Numbered from the stretch's first letter, positions 17,492-26,771 are shown. The stretch is DNA of 64,000 nucleotides from an uncultured Lachnospiraceae bacterium (GCA_910589195.1 CAJUTC010000012.1:14958-78957); one strand, 5' to 3'. Program-made: numbers and translations. Notes: generated by a model not told the origin, from the sequence alone.

Positions 17492-18471
17492 GCTTTCATC
17501 CCTCCTGATGATTCGATGCCCTTTAACAGTTTTTTGGCCAGCCGAAAGGCCAGCAGTTCAAGGGCTTGATCGGTTCCGGTTCCTTTCAGACCTTGTAATT
17601 CCGTAAGTTCAGCCTCCCTTACCGCTGCGCGGTTTAAGATTTGGCCAGTTCCATAGATTCCGGTTATAGAAAGGCCATCCACTTCCTCCTGGCAGTATAT
17701 GCCAACCGGTTCATGACATCCGGCATTTAAGTGCTTTAAAACAAGCCGTTCTGCTTTTAACTGCCGCATGGTAGGAATATGGCTGATGGTTTCAGGAATG
17801 ACAGATAACGCATCCCCTTTCCGGCCTTCTATGGCGATGACGCCTTGTCCTCCGGCGGGAATCATCTCTTCCGGCGTAAAATAGCGGTATTGGTATCGCC
17901 CGGCTCTTTTTTCAGGGATTTTCAGGCGCTCTAAGCCGGCTGCCGCCAGGATAATCCCATCGTATAGACCTTGCTCTAATTTATCCAGGCGAGTTAGCAC
18001 ATTACCACGGAGATTTTGGCAGTTGATTGTACAGCCGGGCCAAAGAAATTTTCCTAATTCTTTTATCTGAAGCCCCCTTCTTAAGCTGGAGGTGCCGATG
18101 GTAAGGGATTCTCTTTGCGAACTGACTGCTTGGCTGTCAGCTAACATAATTAACACATCACGTTCATCCCCTCTGGGGAGAACTCCCACAATGTCCAGGC
18201 CGCTGGCCAGTTCCATGGGAAGATCCTTTGCGCTGTGAATGGCAAAATCAATTTCCCCTGTCAGGAGCCCTTCCTCAAATTCGGATACAAATACTCCCTT
18301 TCCGCCGAAAGCAAGGAGAGGCCGTTCTAAAATCTTATCCCCTAATGTTTTTTTGGGAACAAATTCAAAGACGGCATCTGGATCAGCAAGTTTCATAGCT
18401 TGTACAGCCAGCATGGTCTGAGCTATTGACAATTCGCTTTCTCTGGTTCCGATTCGAATAGTTTTCTTCAT
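17488..18471 (-). CDS. hemC: Hydroxymethylbilane synthase
   Basis: 327-residue porphobilinogen deaminase, which joins four porphobilinogens into hydroxymethylbilane. Landmarks: RIGTRESELSIAQT at the N-terminus, HSAKDLP (about residues 79-85) with the catalytic aspartate, TIGTSSLRR (124-132), and the dipyrromethane attachment cysteine Cys252 in LNAGCHEPVG. Four-base overlaps join it to the gene on each side, so the three are translated together. Confidence 0.95.
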   Translation of the reverse strand: MKKTIRIGTRESELSIAQTMLAVQAMKLADPDAVFEFVPKKTLGDKILERPLLAFGGKGVFVSEFEEGLLTGEIDFAIHSAKDLPMELASGLDIVGVLPRGDERDVLIMLADSQAVSSQRESLTIGTSSLRRGLQIKELGKFLWPGCTINCQNLRGNVLTRLDKLEQGLYDGIILAAAGLERLKIPEKRAGRYQYRYFTPEEMIPAGGQGVIAIEGRKGDALSVIPETISHIPTMRQLKAERLVLKHLNAGCHEPVGIYCQEEVDGLSITGIYGTGQILNRAAVREAELTELQGLKGTGTDQALELLAFRLAKKLLKGIESSGGMKA

Positions 18472-19148
18472 CTTTTTAATTCTCTTTCCTGTAAATTCCT
18501 GTTTGAGGCAGGCTGCCTGGCATGTTGAATGGCCTGCTCCAGTTTAGCCTTCATAAATTCGCCGGTCAGCGCTCCTTTCCGGGCAATACCGTCTTCCAGT
18601 AATTGGGTAAATAGCCGTTCCCGCTGGCAAGGCAAAGGCAGTGATGCTTGAACCAGGCTGCGGAAGCTTCCAAGACGTTTTACCAGGCTTCCAAAGTATT
18701 CCGGGATTTCGTTCTGAAGAAACTGCCGTAAATATTTTGCGGCGGCAGGACTGCTGCCTCCGGTGGAAATTCCGATGACAACATCTTCCTGCCGGACAAT
18801 TGCCGGAAAGAAAAAGGTGCAGTTTTCCCGATCGTCTGCTGTATTTACCAAAATTCGGCGCGCGCGGCAGTAATCAGCCATTTCTTTGTGAAAGGCTTCA
18901 TCGTCTGAGGCGCAGATTACCAGTGTCATTCCTTCGGCGTCCGTTACCTTGGCAGGGCGCAAAAAAAGCGTAACCGAAGGATGGGAAGAAGCAAAATCCG
19001 TAAGCTCTGTGCAGGCTTCCTTTGCGGCCACAAAAATCTGGGCTCCGAATCCAGACAGCGCCTGGCATTTGCGCAGCGCTACCTTCCCGCCTCCTATAAC
19101 CAGGCAACGGCATCCTTCTAGCTGGATAAATAAGGGAAAATAGGCCAT
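18468..19148 (-). CDS. Precorrin-2 dehydrogenase (Met8/CysG-N type)
   Basis: 226 residues. NAD-binding N-terminus (CLVIGGGKVALRKCQAL, residues 14-30), with NTADDRENCTFFFPA and IGISTGGSSPAAAKYLRQFL in the dimerisation/active part as in Met8p and the N-terminal half of CysG. It oxidises precorrin-2 to sirohydrochlorin and may also insert iron, since no separate chelatase gene is present here. First gene of the siroheme operon; the ATG lies after AAGGAGA. Siroheme serves sulfite or nitrite reductases, none of which is in this window. Confidence 0.9.
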   Translation of the reverse strand: MAYFPLFIQLEGCRCLVIGGGKVALRKCQALSGFGAQIFVAAKEACTELTDFASSHPSVTLFLRPAKVTDAEGMTLVICASDDEAFHKEMADYCRARRILVNTADDRENCTFFFPAIVRQEDVVIGISTGGSSPAAAKYLRQFLQNEIPEYFGSLVKRLGSFRSLVQASLPLPCQRERLFTQLLEDGIARKGALTGEFMKAKLEQAIQHARQPASNRNLQERELKR

Positions 19149-19215
19149 ATTACAATCTCCTTACATATTGAAATAGACAGTACCCCAGTAGAACGAGAGT
19201 ACCATACGATTATAC

Positions 19216-19246
19216 AAAAAAACCAGAGATTTGAAAAGCCCTGGTT
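19216..19246 (-). terminator. Terminator-like hairpin in siroheme operon leader
   Basis: Read on the minus strand, AACCAGGG pairs with CTCTGGTT and is followed by seven Ts. It lies about 70 bp upstream of the first siroheme gene, so it could be an attenuator. The following TATAAT could instead be the operon's -10 box. No cobalamin or other known riboswitch core was recognised above it. Confidence 0.4.
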
Positions 19247-19415
19247 AATTTCTGATACGAAATGCCACGTTTGCTAAACGCAGCGGAAGAAAACGATTTC
19301 TGACGTTTCCGGCAGAATGGTCTTTTAGCGATTGTGTTACAAAAAAGGATGTGATAAGATAAAATATACGGAAATAAATGACTGTGATATATGGGAAAGG
19401 GATGAGAAAACCGTT

Positions 19416-20072
19416 ATGGAGCATATACAGGAAGCAAATTTTTTGAAAGAAAAGCTTAGGGATGCAAAGAGGGTTTTGATTGGAATCGGAGGGGAATGGA
19501 AGGCGGAGGGAAAGCTTTCCGATGAAAGAAACTGTAAGGTGAAAGCCGCCTATGAGGGGCTGTATCAATTGGTAAAGGATAAGGATTATTTCATTGTGAC
19601 TACATTGACAGACGGGGTGATTTATGAAACACAGCTTGATGGTCAAAGGATTGTGGCTCCATGCGGAAATATTCATTGGCGCCAGTGTTCCAGAGCTTGT
19701 ACTACGGATATTTGGGAGGAAAACGAAGTCGTGGATGGGGTTTGCCATCACTGCGGCGCTATGCTGACAGCAAATACCATCCAGGCGGATCCCTATATTG
19801 AGGAGGGCTATCTTCCCATGTGGAAAAAGTATCAGCTTTGGCTTTCTGCAACATTGAACCGTGAACTGGCCGTATTAGAACTGGGGGAAGGTTTTCGCAC
19901 CCCGACTGTAATTCGCTGGCCTTTTGAAAAGACGGTATTTTTTAACCAGAAGGCTTGGATGTTTCGGGTCAACCAGGAATTTTACCAGGTTACGGCTGAA
20001 ATTAAAGAACGTTCTACACCAGTGGCGGAGCATTCGGCAAAATTTATCACAGAAGCAGCAGGCTGCTTTTGA
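19416..20072 (+). CDS. Sir2-like (sirtuin-related) protein
   Basis: About 218 residues. It resembles divergent NAD-dependent deacetylase-like proteins of Clostridia: an IGIGGEW segment near the N-terminus, DYFIVTTLTDGVIYE in the place of the sirtuin TTNxD motif, a zinc-ribbon-like pair CSRAC and CHHC, and ELGEGFRTPTVIRWPFE late in the protein, where sirtuins bind NAD. The canonical catalytic histidine is not obvious, so activity is uncertain. The start is chosen at ATG 19416 because similarity to the family seems to begin there; the frame is open to a TTG at 19332. Confidence 0.55.
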   Translation: MEHIQEANFLKEKLRDAKRVLIGIGGEWKAEGKLSDERNCKVKAAYEGLYQLVKDKDYFIVTTLTDGVIYETQLDGQRIVAPCGNIHWRQCSRACTTDIWEENEVVDGVCHHCGAMLTANTIQADPYIEEGYLPMWKKYQLWLSATLNRELAVLELGEGFRTPTVIRWPFEKTVFFNQKAWMFRVNQEFYQVTAEIKERSTPVAEHSAKFITEAAGCF

Positions 20073-20201
20073 GAGGAGAGATTGGCGCTGTTTAAACAGT
20101 GGTTTCTGTAATGATGCTGGCTTTTGTGAATCGGTGGCATAGTTCGTGGCATAAAACGTTACGTTTTTGATACATATTTTACAGAAAACAGGGAAATAAC
20201 A

Positions 20202-20230
20202 TTGTGCCAAATAAAATCCTGTGTTAAAAT
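20202..20230 (+). promoter_or_regulatory. Promoter of hisH-hisF
   Basis: TTGTGC (20202-20207), a 17-bp spacer, and TAAAAT (20225-20230), about 50 bp before the hisH start codon. Confidence 0.55.
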
Positions 20231-20279
20231 GGAGCCGGAGGTATTGTGGCGGATAAGATTAATTAGGAAGGAAACAGTC

Positions 20280-20885
20280 ATGATAGCGATAATCGATTAT
20301 GATGCGGGAAATTTAAAAAGCGTGGAAAAGGCGCTTGTGGCTCTGGGCGGGCAGCCGGTAATCAGCCGGGATCCGGAAGTGATTTTAAAAGCCGATCAGG
20401 TAATCCTTCCTGGAGTCGGTTCCTTTGGTGATGCCATGGAAAAGCTTTGCCAATATGGATTAACCAAGGTAATCCGGCAGGTAACGGATCAGGGAACTCC
20501 CTTTCTTGGGATCTGTTTAGGACTGCAACTTTTATTTGAAAGCAGCCAGGAGTGCGAAGGTGTGCCTGGCCTAGGGATTCTTCCGGGAAAGATTTTGAAA
20601 ATACCAGATGCACCAGGTCTAAAAATCCCTCATATGGGATGGAATTCCATCCAGATTGCGCCTGGTTCCAGGCTGTTTCAGGGAATTGAATCAGGAGCTT
20701 ATGTGTATTTCGTCCATTCTTATTATCTGAGAGCATCCGATCCATCGATTGTGGCGGCTTCCACAACCTACAGCACTAAGATTCACGCATCGGTGGAAAA
20801 GGGAAATGTATTTGCCTGCCAGTTCCATCCGGAAAAAAGCAGCCATGTGGGACTAACCATCTTAAAAAATTTTATAAGCCTTTAA
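20280..20885 (+). CDS. hisH: Imidazole glycerol phosphate synthase, glutaminase subunit
   Basis: 201-residue class I glutaminase. It supplies ammonia to HisF in step five of histidine synthesis. Catalytic Cys79 is in FLGICLGLQLL, and the His-Glu pair is in CQFHPEKSS near residue 184; the PGVGSFGDAM loop forms the oxyanion site. The ATG at 20280 follows AGGAAGGAAA. hisF lies 62 bp downstream. Other his genes are not in the window. Confidence 0.95.
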   Translation: MIAIIDYDAGNLKSVEKALVALGGQPVISRDPEVILKADQVILPGVGSFGDAMEKLCQYGLTKVIRQVTDQGTPFLGICLGLQLLFESSQECEGVPGLGILPGKILKIPDAPGLKIPHMGWNSIQIAPGSRLFQGIESGAYVYFVHSYYLRASDPSIVAASTTYSTKIHASVEKGNVFACQFHPEKSSHVGLTILKNFISL

Positions 20886-20947
20886 AATAGTGCGCTGTCC
20901 AGATTAAAACACGACAGGCAGAGAAAACCGGAAGCAAGGAGGCAGAT

Positions 20948-21709
20948 ATGTTCACGAAACGAATCATACCCTGTTTGGATGTGAATCAAGGCCGGGTGGT
21001 AAAGGGCGTAAATTTTGTAAACTTAAAAGACGCAGGGGATCCGGTTGAAATTGCCGCTGCCTATGACCAGGCAGGGGCAGATGAACTGGTTTTTTTAGAT
21101 ATTACGGCTACCTCAGAAGCAAGAAGCATGGTGGTAGATATGGTAAGACGGGTAGCGGAAACAGTATTTATCCCATTTACAGTAGGGGGAGGAATCCGCA
21201 CTGTGGAAGATTTTAAGCTGCTCCTAAGGGAGGGGGCCGATAAAATTTCCATTAATTCTTCTGCCATCAATGATCCGGAATTGATTTCCCGGGCAGCCGA
21301 TAAGTTTGGAAGCCAATGTGTGGTAGTTGCGATTGACGCGAAGAAACGGGCTGACAAAACGGGCTGGAATGTTTATAAAAACGGCGGCAGGATTGACGTA
21401 GGCCTGGACGCGGTGGAATGGGCGGTGAAAGCATGTCAGCTAGGCGCAGGAGAGATTCTTTTGACAAGCATGGACTGTGATGGCACAAAGGCCGGTTACG
21501 ACAATGAGCTGACCGCTTTGATTGCGGAACAGGTATCTATCCCGGTGATTGCGTCCGGAGGTGCGGGAAAAATGGAGCATTTTTATGATACCCTGACAAA
21601 AGGGAAGGCAGACGCGGCTCTGGCGGCATCTCTGTTCCATTATAAAGAACTGGAAATCAAGGAGTTAAAGGAATATTTGGCCGGACGGGGAGTTTCTGTC
21701 AGGCTGTAA
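20948..21709 (+). CDS. hisF: Imidazole glycerol phosphate synthase, cyclase subunit
   Basis: 253-residue TIM barrel. It turns PRFAR plus HisH-derived ammonia into imidazole glycerol phosphate and AICAR. The catalytic aspartate is in IIPCLDVNQGRVVKG, with the phosphate-binding loop VGGGIRT and the second aspartate in TSMDCDGTKAGYD. The start follows AAGGAGG. Forms a heterodimer with the product of the preceding gene. Confidence 0.95.
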   Translation: MFTKRIIPCLDVNQGRVVKGVNFVNLKDAGDPVEIAAAYDQAGADELVFLDITATSEARSMVVDMVRRVAETVFIPFTVGGGIRTVEDFKLLLREGADKISINSSAINDPELISRAADKFGSQCVVVAIDAKKRADKTGWNVYKNGGRIDVGLDAVEWAVKACQLGAGEILLTSMDCDGTKAGYDNELTALIAEQVSIPVIASGGAGKMEHFYDTLTKGKADAALAASLFHYKELEIKELKEYLAGRGVSVRL

Positions 21710-21791
21710 CAAAGAACATAGCATACAAAGAGAAATGAAACAAGGATATTGATTCCAATATCATAAGATTAAGATAAGAGAGGTACAGGAT

Positions 21792-22469
21792 ATGGCAGCG
21801 ATTGAAAATGATTGGTTAGAACCTTTAAGCGGGGAATTTAAGAAACCTTATTACCGCCAGCTTTATGAAGCAGTAAAGAAAGAATATGAAAGCAGGCAGA
21901 TTTTTCCGGCGTCGGATGATATTTTTAACGCATTTCAGTTTACCCCGCTGCATAAAGTGAAAGTAGTAATACTGGGGCAGGATCCATACCATGGGGATGG
22001 TCAGGCTCATGGCCTTTGCTTTTCCGTAAAGCCAGATGTGCAAATCCCGCCGTCGCTGGTTAATATTTACCAGGAACTGAAGGAGGATCTGGGATGCTAT
22101 ATTCCAGATAATGGTTACTTAAAAAAATGGGCTGATCAGGGAGTGCTTTTGCTCAATACCGTGTTGACTGTGCAGGCACATGCGGCCAATTCCCATCGGA
22201 ACTTGGGCTGGGAGGAATTTACAGATGCGGCGATCCGGATCTTGAACCAGCAGGATCGTCCGATTGTATACCTTCTTTGGGGAAAGCCGGCACAGTCAAA
22301 AAAGGCGATGCTGAATAATCCGAAACATCTGATTTTAGAAGCGCCCCATCCAAGTCCCCTTTCTGCTTTCAGAGGATTTTTTGGGTGTCGCCATTTCAGC
22401 AAGACAAATGAATTTTTAAGTGAACGGGGGCTGGAACCCATAGACTGGCAGATTGAAAATATCAGATAA
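21792..22469 (+). CDS. ung: Uracil-DNA glycosylase, family 1
   Basis: 225 residues. It removes uracil from DNA as the first step of base excision repair. The water-activating loop is GQDPYHG with catalytic Asp64, followed by LLLNTVLTV, and the leucine/histidine loop is HPSPLSAFRGFFGCRHFS. Full length for the family. It lies 15 bp before uppP and probably shares its transcript. Confidence 0.96.
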   Translation: MAAIENDWLEPLSGEFKKPYYRQLYEAVKKEYESRQIFPASDDIFNAFQFTPLHKVKVVILGQDPYHGDGQAHGLCFSVKPDVQIPPSLVNIYQELKEDLGCYIPDNGYLKKWADQGVLLLNTVLTVQAHAANSHRNLGWEEFTDAAIRILNQQDRPIVYLLWGKPAQSKKAMLNNPKHLILEAPHPSPLSAFRGFFGCRHFSKTNEFLSERGLEPIDWQIENIR

Positions 22470-22483
22470 AGGATACTACTAAT

Positions 22484-23326
22484 ATGAGCATTGTAGAAAT
22501 TTTAAAGGTAATTGTGCAGGGGATCGTGGAGGGATTTACGGAATGGCTGCCTATCAGCAGCACCGGGCATATGATTTTAGTGGATGAGATTATTCATATG
22601 GATCAGCCCAAAGCCTACCTGGATGTGTTTTTTGTGGTGATCCAGCTAGGGGCAATCCTGGCGGTGGTTTTGTTGTATTTTGATAAACTGAACCCCTTTT
22701 CCCAAAAAAAGAAGCCATCTGCAAAGCGTATGACCATCGTTCTTTGGCTGAAGATTGCGGTTGCCTGTGTTCCGGCAGCCATCCTGGGATTGCTGCTGGA
22801 TGACTGGATGGAAGAGCACCTGATGAATGCGTATGTGGTATCGGCGGCCTTGATTATCTATGGTATTTTATTTATTGTCCTGGAAACACGAAATGAAATG
22901 ACCACATTTTCCATTCAGAAAACAAGCCAGCTTACGTTCCAGACAGCTCTTTATATCGGGTTATTCCAGCTTTTGAGTTTGGTTCCGGGTACCTCGCGCT
23001 CCGGATCCACAATTTTAGGAGCGATGATTCTTGGATGTTCCAGAAATGTGGCGGCAGAATTTTCCTTCTTTTTAGGGATTCCGGTTATGTTTGGGGCAAG
23101 CCTGCTGAAGGTAGTGAAATACTTTATAAACGGGAATACCTTTACTCTGGTTCAGGTGTTTTATATGCTTCTTGGAATGGTGATTGCGTTTTTTGTGTCC
23201 GTGTATTCTATCCGCTTCCTTATGGGGTATATCCGGAATCATGATTTTAAATTTTTCGGCTATTACCGCATTGTGTTGGGGATTATAGTAGTGGCTTATT
23301 TTGGAATTACTGCATTAGCAGTATAG
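22484..23326 (+). CDS. uppP: Undecaprenyl-diphosphate phosphatase
   Basis: 280-residue polytopic membrane enzyme (BacA type) that recycles the lipid carrier for peptidoglycan synthesis and gives bacitracin tolerance. The two active-site motifs are present: EGFTEWLPISSTGHM (about residues 16-30) and PGTSRSGSTILG (about 169-180). Length and helix pattern are typical. Confidence 0.95.
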   Translation: MSIVEILKVIVQGIVEGFTEWLPISSTGHMILVDEIIHMDQPKAYLDVFFVVIQLGAILAVVLLYFDKLNPFSQKKKPSAKRMTIVLWLKIAVACVPAAILGLLLDDWMEEHLMNAYVVSAALIIYGILFIVLETRNEMTTFSIQKTSQLTFQTALYIGLFQLLSLVPGTSRSGSTILGAMILGCSRNVAAEFSFFLGIPVMFGASLLKVVKYFINGNTFTLVQVFYMLLGMVIAFFVSVYSIRFLMGYIRNHDFKFFGYYRIVLGIIVVAYFGITALAV

Positions 23327-23341
23327 AATCGTTTGGTTCTC

Positions 23342-23387
23342 ACTCCGTATCCCGAGTTCTGGCGCGGATTTCTGAGGATACGGAGTA
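23342..23387. repeat. Inverted repeat downstream of uppP
   Basis: ACTCCGTATCC (23342-23352) and GGATACGGAGT (23377-23387) form a perfect 11-bp stem around a 24-base loop. A second small hairpin, GCCCC/GGGGC, follows at about 23427-23441. It lies between two converging genes and could act as a bidirectional transcript end. The long loop is unlike a standard terminator. Confidence 0.5.
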
Positions 23388-23546
23388 TTGCGGCAAGTTT
23401 GAACCTTCATTCCTGTCATCAGTACGCCCCGCTTTGGGGCATCTTTGCCTCAGTTGGCCAGCGCGGCCCGCTGCGTCTGCCTGATTTAGGCTGACTTTCC
23501 CGTAAATTTGACGTACATTTGACAAAAAGTCATATTGAAACATGTT

Positions 23547-24260
23547 CTAGTGCTTTTTTTCACTTTTCTTTTTTATGTTGGCAAGCTTAGCCAGTGCCAG
23601 TGCTGTTTGTTCTACATCCAGCGTACCGTTTTTTAAGGAAGGTTCCGTTTTGATATACTCCATAAAGCGGCGCTGGGTGTAAACAGAAGATGGGTAAGAT
23701 TGAAGGGTTGCTTTGGGGTTGGTAAATACCGTTACTATCTTTAAATTTCCCTGGATTCCTGCCTCTTCCATGGCAGAGGCCACTAACCGGTACTGCTCTT
23801 TGCAGACAGCTAAGGGATTTTCAAAAGAAGAATCCTGGTCGTTCATATGCTGGCGCCAGGAACCGGAATCCGGGGGAGATGAGGGTGTGATGGTTCCTCC
23901 GAATCCTAAACAGTAAACGCCTATGATACCGCCGGGAGCTACCAGCAGACTGGTTAGCCGGGCGGTGCTTCCTTTATAGGCCACGGTGCCGGGAGCTACC
24001 AGACGCATTTTATTTTTTGCGGAAAACCGTAAAAGCTGCGCTACAAATGCGGTTAATTCTCCTTTTGTCCCGTTGTGCATTTGTGGTCTTTGCCGGGTGG
24101 CGGCTTGGCCGGCCTTCTTATCAGCAGACTTTTTCCGGCGGATGCCAAAGAAATGTTTTGTGATATTAATACCGGTGCGTTCTTCAAAAAATGGTATAAC
24201 AACTACCACCAGAACTGCCAGCAGTACGCCAAGGATAGCGTATTTTATGGGATCTGACAT
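23547..24260 (-). CDS. Membrane-anchored NERD-like domain protein
   Basis: 237 residues: one N-terminal membrane helix (about 7-25), a basic linker (about 40-60), then a cytoplasmic domain. The segment GTVAYKGSTARLTSLLVAPGGIIGVYCLGFGG, seen as TARLTSLLVAPGGIIGVYCL, resembles the core of NERD (nuclease-related) domains, where a protein or DNA strand is followed by a conserved hydrophobic strand. The conserved acidic and lysine residues of active NERD nucleases are not convincingly present. Function unknown. It is transcribed convergently to uppP and divergently from the GntR gene. Confidence 0.5.
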   Translation of the reverse strand: MSDPIKYAILGVLLAVLVVVVIPFFEERTGINITKHFFGIRRKKSADKKAGQAATRQRPQMHNGTKGELTAFVAQLLRFSAKNKMRLVAPGTVAYKGSTARLTSLLVAPGGIIGVYCLGFGGTITPSSPPDSGSWRQHMNDQDSSFENPLAVCKEQYRLVASAMEEAGIQGNLKIVTVFTNPKATLQSYPSSVYTQRRFMEYIKTEPSLKNGTLDVEQTALALAKLANIKKKSEKKH

Positions 24261-24407
24261 AATTTAGTGTTCCTTTCTTTTATAGATTCTATTGTGCAAA
24301 TGAGATTCAAATATGTGGATATCATATCACAGGAAAGATAAATAAGCAATTGTTTCCATGTTAGAAACAGGGGATGGACACTTAACATAACAAAGGAGGG
24401 GATATGC

Positions 24408-25115
24408 ATGACTCTTGAAGTTTTGCGGGAGCGTAACCCGGATGAAAACAGCCGGGCATATTCTTATTGGGCGCTTAGAAGAAATATTATGCTGCTGCGT
24501 CTAGAGCCAGGGAGCGTGCTGAATGAAGCAGAATTAAGCGAACAGCTTGGCATGAGCCGTACTCCTATCCGTGAAGCCCTTATTTTGCTGCGAAACGAAG
24601 GGCTTGTTGATATTTTGCCTCAAAGAGGGAGCAAAGTAAGCCGAATCAGTTTAAGTCATGTGAGAGAAGGATATTTTATGCGGCGGATCTTGGAAAGCGC
24701 CATTGTCAGGGAACTGGCAGGAACCCTTTCGCCGGCTCAGTTAAAACAAATCCGGGATAATATGGATTTGCAGACCAAGGAGCTGCATCAAGTATCCAAG
24801 TCTATTAGTGACCTGTTTTTTGAGCTGGATAATGAGCTCCACTATCTGTTTTACAAGTTCAGCCATAAGGAACGGATCTGGGACAGCGTTCACGGTCTTT
24901 GTTCCCATTATGACCGGGTGCGCTATCTGGATACTTTGGCAAATGAAACGGAGCAGGCGCTGATTTTGGAACAGCATGAAAATCTTTACTATTATCTGAT
25001 GATGGGAATTCCAGGGGATGTAAATATTGAAACCTTTTATACGGATCATCTGGGAAGATGGCTGAAAGGGTTCCGTCGTATTTATACCACGTATTCCAAG
25101 TACTTTTGTGATTAA
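24408..25115 (+). CDS. GntR-family regulator, FCD subfamily
   Basis: 235 residues. The N-terminal winged helix (about 20-85) contains LNEAELSEQLGMSRTPIREA followed by LILLRNEGLVDILPQRGSKV, and the C-terminal part is an all-helical FCD ligand-binding domain with widely spaced histidines. The start follows AAAGGAGGGG. It stands next to uxuA, uxuB and a zinc dehydrogenase, so it most likely senses a hexuronate intermediate and controls that locus, as UxuR and ExuR do. The ligand is inferred from context only. Confidence 0.85.
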   Translation: MTLEVLRERNPDENSRAYSYWALRRNIMLLRLEPGSVLNEAELSEQLGMSRTPIREALILLRNEGLVDILPQRGSKVSRISLSHVREGYFMRRILESAIVRELAGTLSPAQLKQIRDNMDLQTKELHQVSKSISDLFFELDNELHYLFYKFSHKERIWDSVHGLCSHYDRVRYLDTLANETEQALILEQHENLYYYLMMGIPGDVNIETFYTDHLGRWLKGFRRIYTTYSKYFCD

Positions 25116-25221
25116 TGTGAGTTTCGACAGCCTTCCGGCCTTCCGGCATCCCTGCTTTGGATGCTGGAAACCGAAAAAAGCGTAAGAAGCAGCAGAAAAA
25201 TGGAACATTGCCTTTTAAGGT

Positions 25222-25330
25222 AAACCTTCATGCGCCTGGCTGCGAACGCTCCACCGCCCATGAAAGTCCGGCGGGCGCACTTGGCATCTCTGAACTTGGA
25301 CCGCCTGTTCGATGGTGGGTTTTCAAAGTA
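25222..25330 (+). repeat. Dispersed structured repeat, module 1 (copy A)
   Basis: This intergenic stretch aligns over about 105 bases with 55370-55476, at very roughly three in four positions, and its first 27 bases match the complement of 59271-59297. TGCGCC (25231-25236) can pair with GGCGCA (25274-25279). In the 55.4-kb copy the same stem reads TACGCC/GGCGTA, a compensatory change. It codes for nothing obvious and lies between converging genes. Confidence 0.7.
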
Positions 25331-25351
25331 ATATATCAGATAAGCTGGTTA

Positions 25352-26368
25352 TTAAAAGGTGAGAACAATTTTGCGAATGGAGGGATCGTGGCTGTCCGCA
25401 AAGTCGAATGCCTCCTGAGCCTTTAACAGGGGGAAGGTGTGGGAAACAGTTCCGTTTAAATCTAGCTTCCCCTCTTTTATCAGTTCAATTGCGTTTCCGA
25501 ACATTTTATTTTGAAGGCGGGAGCCACGGATATCCAATTCTTTTGAGGTGACTAAGAACTGGTTGACTTCCGTTGGGGCGACAGAAAATCCCATGGTTAT
25601 AATCCGCCCCGCATTTCCGGTGGCTTTTAAAAGCTGATATAAAGAATCCTTTGTGCAGGCGGAATCAATAGATACGGTTGCGCCGTGGCCATAGGTATAT
25701 TCATTTACCTTTTCTGTTAGATCTTCCTTCAAAACATTGATGGTATAATTAGCGCCGTCTGCTTTGGCCTCTTCCAGCTTTGAATCTGCAATATCAGCTA
25801 CAATAATATGGCGGCACAGCAGCCTGGCGATTTTTAATATAGTGCTTCCTAATGCGCCAAAACCGAAGATTAACAGCATGTCATCATTGATAAGCTGGGC
25901 TCTGGTACAAGACTGGATCGCGATGGTGGCAGGTTCAATCATAACTGCGTCTGTGTCTGAAAGGGAGTCTGGGAGAAGGTAGCAGTCCGATTCTGGAACC
26001 GCTAAAAATTCCTGGTAGCCGCCGTCAATATGAACGCCTCGTACTGCCAGGTGATCGCATACATTCCCTCTGCCGATCCGGCATGGGTAGCAGTGGCCGC
26101 AGCTTGTTACCTGGTTTATAATGACTCGGTTGCCTGGTTTTAAACTGGAAACATTACTTCCGGTTTCTGCCACGCGCCCAACCATTTCATGACCGATAAC
26201 CCGGGGATACGTAGCGGCGGCATTGGTCCCGTGATAAATGCCCATATCCGAACCACAGATTCCGGCGGCAGTCATTTGGATTAGCACATTGTTTATTTCG
26301 TCAATTACTGGCTGATTCCTGTCAATAATATTCAGTTCGCCTGGTCTGGTGATTTGCACTGCTTTCAT
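25352..26368 (-). CDS. Zinc-dependent medium-chain alcohol dehydrogenase
   Basis: 338 residues of the MDR superfamily. Catalytic zinc ligands are in GICGSDMGIYHG and GHEMVGRV, the structural zinc in CGHCYPCRIGRGNVC (four cysteines), and the NAD-binding loop in FGFGALGSTI. The start is taken at ATG 26368, where family similarity begins and an AAGGAG lies upstream. It is divergent from uxuA and next to the GntR gene, so it probably oxidises a sugar acid or polyol in hexuronate use (for example an L-idonate- or galactonate-type substrate). Which one cannot be told. Confidence 0.85.
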   Translation of the reverse strand: MKAVQITRPGELNIIDRNQPVIDEINNVLIQMTAAGICGSDMGIYHGTNAAATYPRVIGHEMVGRVAETGSNVSSLKPGNRVIINQVTSCGHCYPCRIGRGNVCDHLAVRGVHIDGGYQEFLAVPESDCYLLPDSLSDTDAVMIEPATIAIQSCTRAQLINDDMLLIFGFGALGSTILKIARLLCRHIIVADIADSKLEEAKADGANYTINVLKEDLTEKVNEYTYGHGATVSIDSACTKDSLYQLLKATGNAGRIITMGFSVAPTEVNQFLVTSKELDIRGSRLQNKMFGNAIELIKEGKLDLNGTVSHTFPLLKAQEAFDFADSHDPSIRKIVLTF

Positions 26369-26771
26369 AAGTAATATATCACTCCTTTTTGAAAAATTGT
26401 ACAACTACTATAGTATATCATAAAATTTCTTAAAAAAAAAGTCAATATCGAAAAGAGATGGGAATAATAGTAGGCAAAACAAACAAAAAAGTTTTTGAAA
26501 AATATTAAAAATTAGGTATTGATTATAGAGCAAAAATATATTACTATACTTTTATACACATGATGTTGGTATCAAAGGGCACGTTGCCGCCGCTGATGCC
26601 GGGTTGCTCCGCATTTTGTGCTTTCGCAATCTTCAAAAACATTCATATGCGGGAATGACGGGATTTTTAGAGGAATATCAAACCATGCATACTTAATAAA
26701 AAGCAGACCGCAAAAAGGACAATCCATAAAAGCAATAAATAAAAAAATAAATGAGTGGAGGTACAAACAGT
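26369..26771 (+). promoter_or_regulatory. Divergent control region, zinc dehydrogenase / uxuA
   Basis: A 403-bp AT-rich gap. A candidate uxuA promoter is TTGATT (26519-26524), 18 bp, TACTAT (26543-26548). Just downstream is the imperfect palindrome TTGGTATCAA (26566-26575), similar to UxuR/ExuR-type half-sites (TTGGTATACCAA). TTGTACAA (26397-26404) near the dehydrogenase start is a second possible GntR operator. These are guesses from pattern only. Confidence 0.4.

Noticed and set aside
19149..19415. Cobalamin or other riboswitch before the siroheme operon
   Set aside because: I looked on the minus strand for the B12-box and other cores and found only a terminator-like hairpin.
19245..19751. 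A 168-codon minus-strand open frame overlapping the Sir2-like gene
   Set aside because: It is antisense to a better-supported gene, has no ribosome-binding site and gives no recognisable protein.
20125..20155. GTGGCATA repeated twice before hisH
   Set aside because: Two copies 12 bp apart only; too short and isolated to call a regulatory array.
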